From Neocallimastix lanati (nom. inval.) (Eukaryota; Neocallimastigomycota; Neocallimastigomycetes; Neocallimastigales; Neocallimastigaceae): DNA of 37,500 nucleotides. Below the pieces are notes generated by a model. That model made no database searches. It saw nothing but the letters and a program-made list of their open reading frames with translations, and was not told where the DNA came from. Where the stretch lies: assembly GCA_016946835.1 (NCBI GenBank), contig JACVTC010000138.1:1-37500 (forward strand). The letters run 5' to 3'. A program made the position numbers and the translations under genes. This document shows, piece by piece, positions 30,972 to 37,500 of the stretch (positions within the stretch are counted from its first letter, which is position 1; each line of letters starts with the position of its first letter).

Positions 30972-33900
30972 GTATATCATAATCAATTAAAAGTAAATAA
31001 TAAACAATAAAAAGTAAATAATAAGTACTATGAATAATAAACATAAATATTTCATAATGGTAAATAATAATGAAAATTATTTATAAAAATATTATTCAAA
31101 TAGAGCAAAATAAATTTATGGAATTATCAAATGAAGTCATATTCATATCAAATGATTATTTGTTTATATATTAAAATAAAGATTAATAACTAAAATAAAG
31201 GCATGTAAATAATAGATAAATATAAATGTATTGAAGATAATAAATAGTAGATATTAATCAATTTATTATTTATATTTTATATATTTGTTTTCTTCCATTA
31301 ATAAAAATACTTTATTTAATTAAAATTTTTATTAATATTTTTTTTTATGTTTGTTTTAGAAAAAATAAAAAAAAAACTTTATTTATTTATTTATTATTAT
31401 TATTATTATTATTTTTTTTTTAAAATATTTATTATGATTAATAAATTTTCATTTTATATCAATGATCTATTTATTTATGATTACTGGTTTTGTTGTTTTG
31501 TTTTTAGTTTAACTTTTTTTTTTTGTTAATATTATCTATTTTATTATTGGTTATTACATTCTAATTTATTATCTATAAAAAAATAATAATAAATTTAATA
31601 TTTATTTTTTTCAGTCATTTAAGACAAAAATAAAAGTTAAATAAACAAAATTAATTTATTTATTTTATATACTCTAAAAAGGTAATATTTTTAAATATAA
31701 ATTATTAACCTTTTTTTTTTTTTTTTACACTTTAATTCCATAGTTAAAATTTTCTATATATATATAGTTTTATCTTAATTTTAATTATTTATTTTTTTAT
31801 TATATTTTAATTACTAATAATTATTTTATATATTAAAATTAAAAAAATATATTAAATATTTATTTATTTTAAATTGTATTAAACATATATATATATTTAT
31901 TTAATGAATAATATTAAATTAATAATAGAATTTTTTTTTAAAAAAAAATAAAGTGGGATAAACATTAAAATTTTATTTAAAATATTTAATAAATAATGAG
32001 TAAGAATAGAAATTGAAATAGAGAAATTTATAGAAATAAAAAATTAAAAAATAGAAATGGAAATAATATTTAAAATAAAAATAAAAATGAAAATAAAAAT
32101 AAAAAAATAAAAATAAAAATAAAAATAAAAATATTAAAATATTAAAAACAAAAAATAAAAAATTAAAAATAAAAATTAAAAAATAAAAATAATCTCAATA
32201 GTTTTATTTAATAATTAATTAATAATAGTTAAAAAAAGGAAAAAAAAATTTTTTTTTTATTTTGTTATTCTACATTTTTGTAGTAATTGTGTTCATCTCC
32301 TCTTGATAAGGAATAATTAATAAATATTAATACATAAATATTAGCATAAAAAGTTTAAATAATTTATTTATTTAGTAAATATCAATATTGTATATATTTG
32401 TACAAAATACGCCGTCTTATGGTAATAGTAATAGGTAATATATTTAAATAAAATTTAAGATTTCTGACAAATTTCTTAAAATAATTATAATTTTTATAAT
32501 TACCAAAAAAAAAAAAAGTTATATATAATATATATTGACAATGTATTAAAACAATTATGTATTTAACCATTTATTCTAATGTTTGGATAATAAAAAAAAT
32601 AATATATGTTTTTTTTTTTTTTTTTTTTTTTTTTAGTATTAAATCCAATAAAAATAAAACAAAAATATAAATTATTTGTATTTATATATATTTATACTTT
32701 TATACAATTAATTTATGTATGCAGAATATATATAAAATAATTATAAATAATAAATATTAATATTACTTGATCATATATTTGAGTAATTTTATTAATATAA
32801 TAAATATTTATACTAATAAATCAATGTAATACGAATTTTAAAAATTTATAATTACTATAGATAAAAAAAAAAAGAGAAATTAATTAATTGATACAATTTT
32901 TAGCCAATAATTCTAATATTCTTTTTTTTTTGTATTAATTTAATTAATACTGTATTAAATTCTGTAAAAAAAAAAAAATGAATGGTTACCGTTAGTATAT
33001 GATATTATTTTTTTTTATAATTATACACCAAAAAATTATAGATATACATATAAAAACAATTTATAATAATAATGAAATATATAATAAATGGTATCATTTC
33101 TATTTTTAAAATTAGTATTTTTTATTTTTTTTTAATATATAGAATTATTTCTATTCTTACACTAGATATTATTAATTTTATTATATATATAGTCATATGC
33201 ATTAAAATTTTTATAAAAAGTGCTTTCAATATTTATATTTTTTTATTATTTTTATCTTTTATTTTATTTTATTTTCCTTTTTCTATTTTGTTTCAAAAAA
33301 AAGGAAAAAGTGACAAATTTTACGTATAATCTAATATCATAGGTTAGGAATTAATTTATTACATAATTTTTTTTGTATCATTATAAAACAAATATTAATT
33401 AAATCATCAACTTTATAATATAATAAATTAATATAAAAAATAGAAATATACATTCATTTATTATTTTATCATCAAAATTTATAAAAAAATTTTTAATCAA
33501 TATTTTTTATATAGATTTTATAGTTGTTATCTTTTATTATTGATTTAATGAATTGAACGAATAAAAAATAAAAAATATATATATATATTTAAGATGTTTT
33601 AGAATTATTTAAAAAATATTTTTTTTGTCTGTACTATATATTTAAAACTTTTTTATTACTATAATATTATATTTTCTATATTTTATTAAATATTCTCTTT
33701 GTTATATCATTCAATTTATATTATAATAATAATAATAATAAAAAGCATGCACAATAGTCTATATTTCTAATAAAAATAAAAAGGAGATAAATAATATAAA
33801 TAGAAATATTTCTTATTATTATTTTTTTTTAATAATCCTTTAATTATAAAAATTAATAAAATGAATATAATTCTTAGAAATTATTAAAAATTATTTTTCC

Positions 33901-35940
33901 AAAAAAATTTAATATTAAATAAAGTTATTACTTGTTTTGACATCTATTCTATTTACTTTTTCTTTTCTTTTATTATTATTTTTTTTTTGATATATACTAA
34001 TATATTTCATATTATAACAATGTATACAAAATATATATTGATTTCTTTTTTTTAAAAAAAAATCAATATAATTAGTATTACTTTCATCAAAAAATCTATA
34101 CCTAAAAAAGGTAAATAAACATTTACTAAAAAAAAAAAAAAAAAATTTAAGTAATATATGCTGGCTATTTTGTATACAAAATATATAATTTTTAATTAAT
34201 ATTTTATTAATTGAATTTTTAAATTAATGTTACATTTTTAATTTTTAATTAATTTATAATTATTATTATTTTAACTTTTTTATTATTTTATTTATTTGTT
34301 GATAACTTATCTTAATCAGGCAACAAAATGAATATATGAATTGCGGATTCAATTTTATATGATTTATTTATTTATTTATTATTAATATTATTTTCTTTTA
34401 GATTTATATTATTGCTATTTTTTTTATATAAATGTATATATGAGTTTATTTTAATGAAGAATTTAAAATAACTTCTTATAAAAGAAAGAAATAATCTAAA
34501 ATGTTATTAATGATAATAATATTATTAATAGCAATAATAAATAAATAAATATTATATATAATAAATAGAAAGATTGACAAAGGCACTCTATACTTTTAAT
34601 AATGAATTTTTTATTTTTTTAATAAAAAAAATTTTTAAAAAACACCATTAATAAATCAATAAATAAATACAGTATAAAAAAAAATTTTTTTTTAATAATA
34701 ATTGTAATTTTGTAATCTGAATTCATATTAAATAAAGATAAAGCTTAGAAAAAAATATATATATATTTTTTTTGTATCGTTTTAATACAAAAAATTTTAA
34801 ATTAATAACATTAATGTTCCAATAATAGTTTCAAAATTTAACTAATAATTTTATTTTTTACTAATTTTAATATTTACTTATTTGTATAGTTATTTAAATA
34901 ATATTAACAATTGGACTAACGATAAAACTTTTAATTTCCAAAGTAAAATGTATTTATAATGTTACCAATAAATGATTATTAATTATTAATGTTATTATTT
35001 AAAATTATGTTGTATATTCTAATTATTCCTCTTTTTTTTTTTTGTGTGTGTTGAATATTTTACTAAAAAGCAATTATTTAAAAATATATATTTATAATGG
35101 AAAACCATGGATTAAATTAAAAAAAAATATATATTTTATTATAGATTTTAATTATTTTTTTTGTATTAATTATATATATTATTTTGTTTTATTTATTTAT
35201 ATTTTTAATATTTTTATTTTTACCTATGTATCAAATATTTTATTTTTTTGAGATTATAGTCATCATTATAAAACAAAAAAAAATTTTCTTTTAATGAATA
35301 TTTCCTTTTTAGGAATCGCTTAATTTAAATTTGTTCTTTTTTTCTTTTTTTAATAGAAAATAACTTATGATCTTATCATATATATATTCATTTTATTAAT
35401 TACTATATGTATATATATATATATATTATTAAAAATTTTGATAAAGCGGATATATTAATAACATATATATATACTTTCTCAAAAAATTTAAATATATATT
35501 GTATATCTATATATATTAAATAAAAAAAAAAAACATCCGCTGGGATAAATTAATATAATTATTAATTTTTTTCTTTTGTATATATAATAAATCTAAATAA
35601 ATAAATAAATAAATAAATATGAATAAATAAATAAACAAAATAAATAAATAAATAAATAAAAATAAATAAAAATTATTAAATAAATGTTCAAAATATTATC
35701 AAATATATATACAAATAACTTTTTTAAAAAAAATGTTATTTTTAGATACAAACTAATTAAGGAAATTAAATTAACAGCTTTATTTATTAGTGTTATAATA
35801 TTATAATTTTATATTAAACAAATTTATTACTTTTTTTACATTATTTTTGTGATAGCCATAAATGTTTAGTTCTTATTTTTATACAAAATTATATAATAAA
35901 AGTTTTAAATCAAATTGTATATTTGATTTACATAAAATTA

Positions 35941-35985
<45 letters not shown>

Positions 35986-36078
35986 TAATAAAAAAATAAT
36001 TATTAATTTGAAAAAAATTAAAAAAAAAAAAAAAAAAAAAAAAGAAAAAGAAGAAAAAAAAAAAAAGAAAAAAAAAGG
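30972..36078. other. Gene-free AT-rich region
   Basis: No gene or RNA is recognised. Features are homopolymers (for example T at about 32611-32634), an AAAAT-type low-complexity stretch at 32040-32195, AAAT runs at 35594-35670, an (ATT)n run at 35938-35985 and an A-rich tract at 36017-36076. Several hydrophobic open frames of 60-85 residues (for example 33072-33329 plus, 35042-35251 plus) are of AT-rich composition and are not supported as genes. Confidence 0.5.
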
Positions 36079-36134
36079 TATACACTTAATATACAATTAA
36101 AATTTGTATACACTTAATATACAATTAAAATTTG
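36079..36134. repeat. Perfect 28-base tandem duplication
   Basis: The unit, which starts TATACACTTAATATACAATT and ends AAAATTTG, occurs identically at 36079-36106 and 36107-36134. Confidence 0.95.
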
Positions 36135-36230
36135 TTTTACTTTAATTTATTGCCTTTTATTAATAATATCATATTAATTTATGTTAGGAGATTTTGAATT
36201 AAAAATTTATGGTTCATTATTTAACATAAT

Positions 36231-36278
<48 letters not shown>

Positions 36279-36978
36279 AAACTTTTTAAATTAAATTATT
36301 ATATTTGATTTTCATTACAAGCAAATTAATAATGATAAAATGTAAAAAGGTTTAATTTATATGAATAAAACACTAAAAAATAAAAATATATTTTTATTTA
36401 TTATATATGTTACATTAGTTTTTTTATATATATATCATCATTTTTAATATATCTTTAAGTTAAAAAGAGAGTTAATATAATATTAAAAGTAATTTCTGAT
36501 CTTCATTTTTTAATTTCTGACTATCATTTTTAAATTAAAATAATTAATTATTATTATCTTTATTTATTGATTTAAATATTTATTTATTTATTTATTTTAA
36601 TAATAAAATTGATTTGCATTAATTGATATTAATAAAAAAAAAAAAAAAAAAGGAATATTCAAATAAAGAAAATTTTAATGAACACATATAAAATTTTTTA
36701 ATTTTTTTAATTTATTTATTCATTTTTTTTTTTTTTTTTATATATATCATTGATTGATTATATACAAATTTTTAATTCTTTGAGACAAATTCAACCTTAA
36801 TAGTCATATTAAAAGATGCCGTAACAGCTATATACATTAAGAGTTTCTTTATGTTTCATTTTTTTTTTTATTACTATCAAATTATATAATAAAATATATA
36901 TATATATATATATTTTTTTTTTAATTATATATTTAATTTTTATGAAATTACAATATTAGTTTATATTAATTATTTAAT
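36135..36978. other. Gene-free AT-rich stretch
   Basis: Contains a T-run of about 38 bases (36236-36273), smaller A- and T-runs and TA repeats. Nothing else recognised. Confidence 0.5.
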
Positions 36979-37350
36979 AGATTTACCTACTCTAGTTTTG
37001 TATATAAACTTAAATAATAAAATAACAGTAGAAGCCTCACAAATACAAAAAATATAATTATTTACATCATCATTATTATATATTAATACGGAGTTAGACG
37101 GTCTATTATTTATAAAAGTAATAATCATAATAATAATAATAATATAATGATTTACGAATATCATTTTATATTAATTATTTTTTTTTTTATAATAATTTTT
37201 AAAGAGATTTACCTATTCTAGTTTTATATATAAACTTAAATAATAAAATAATCGTAGAAGGCTCCTAAATTCAAAAAAAAAAAAATATAATTATCTACAT
37301 TATTATTATATTTTATTTATTAATATTGAATATGGAATCAGTCTATTATT
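36979..37350 (-). repeat. Tandemly duplicated block that may carry two copies of a short exon
   Basis: The segment at about 36979-37113 recurs at about 37205-37350. The best-kept part is 52 bases, 36987-37038 and 37213-37264, with five differences. On the minus strand both copies read as an open peptide (EASTVILLFKFIYKTRVG and EPSTIILLFKFIYKTRIG); the changes are two silent, two Val/Ile and one Ala/Pro. Both are followed by a donor-like G|GTAAAT. The right copy is preceded by a T-run ending TTTAG, the left by TTTGTGAG. This could be a duplicated mini-exon of a gene lying mostly right of the window, or simply a non-coding duplication. No partner exon is visible to the left, and no family is recognised. 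Confidence 0.4.
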
Positions 37351-37366
37351 TGTAATAATTATTTTT

Positions 37367-37403
37367 ATAATCTTACTTATAATATAATTATAAGCAAGAT
37401 TAT
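37367..37403. repeat. 17-base-arm hairpin
   Basis: 37367-37383 and 37387-37403 pair at 16 of 17 positions around ATA. The one mismatch (A/C on plus) becomes a G-U pair on minus. A TTA/TTG microsatellite follows to about 37470. Confidence 0.8.
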
Positions 37404-37500
37404 AAGTATTATTTAATTTATTATTATTATTGTTGTTGTTGTTGTGTTATTATTGTTGTTGTTATATATTTAATTACATTTTACATTTACTACATTATTA

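Noticed and set aside
33072-33329. 85-residue hydrophobic plus-strand open frame
   Set aside because: Composition is what AT-rich DNA gives by chance; no intron signals, context or recognisable motif support it. A frame of this length is borderline expected in a window this size.
35042-35251. 69-residue hydrophobic plus-strand open frame
   Set aside because: Same reasons: low complexity, no supporting context.

Overview
This window is extremely AT-rich eukaryotic nuclear DNA. Outside genes it is dominated by homopolymer A/T runs, trinucleotide and pentanucleotide microsatellites and short tandem duplications. Intron-bearing coding sequence with GT..AG introns, a tRNA gene without encoded CCA, an LTR retrotransposon and an asparagine-rich protein all point to a compact, AT-biased lower eukaryote. 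My best guess is an anaerobic gut fungus (Neocallimastigomycota); a dictyostelid is the main alternative. This is inference from style, not from a database match.

Layout. 1-842: AT-rich flank with three short hairpins. 843-9733: one apparently intact Ty3/Gypsy-type LTR retrotransposon on the minus strand, with near-identical LTRs, a ~1.6 kb leader, gag, and a long pol ORF (protease, reverse transcriptase, RNase H, integrase). Gag and pol are joined by a strongly supported -1 frameshift site with a pseudoknot. 9734-10634: hairpin-rich spacer. 10635-10706: tRNA-Glu(CTC), plus strand. 12525-12901: a GC-richer block closed by a perfect 15-bp inverted repeat, either a structured RNA or a small inverted-repeat element. 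13481-13681: a (TTA)n microsatellite. 18841-20347: a TAAAA-based satellite with a repeated core unit in two subfamilies. 23535-26064: the only host protein gene recognised, three exons, encoding a 745-residue protein with an N-terminal helix-turn-helix-like region and a very long Asn-rich tail. 26065-37500: no gene recognised, but two large inverted repeats (30018-30352), several microsatellites, and near the right edge a duplicated block that may carry copies of a small exon.

How the parts work together. The retroelement is self-contained. Its sense RNA would carry a leader made of alternating A-tracts, a GC-rich folded block and an array of five related hairpins, then gag, then the frameshift signal that sets the Gag:Gag-Pol ratio. 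The tRNA gene and the Asn-rich gene are host loci separated by long non-coding stretches. Many long open frames in this window come from stop-free microsatellites and are not genes.
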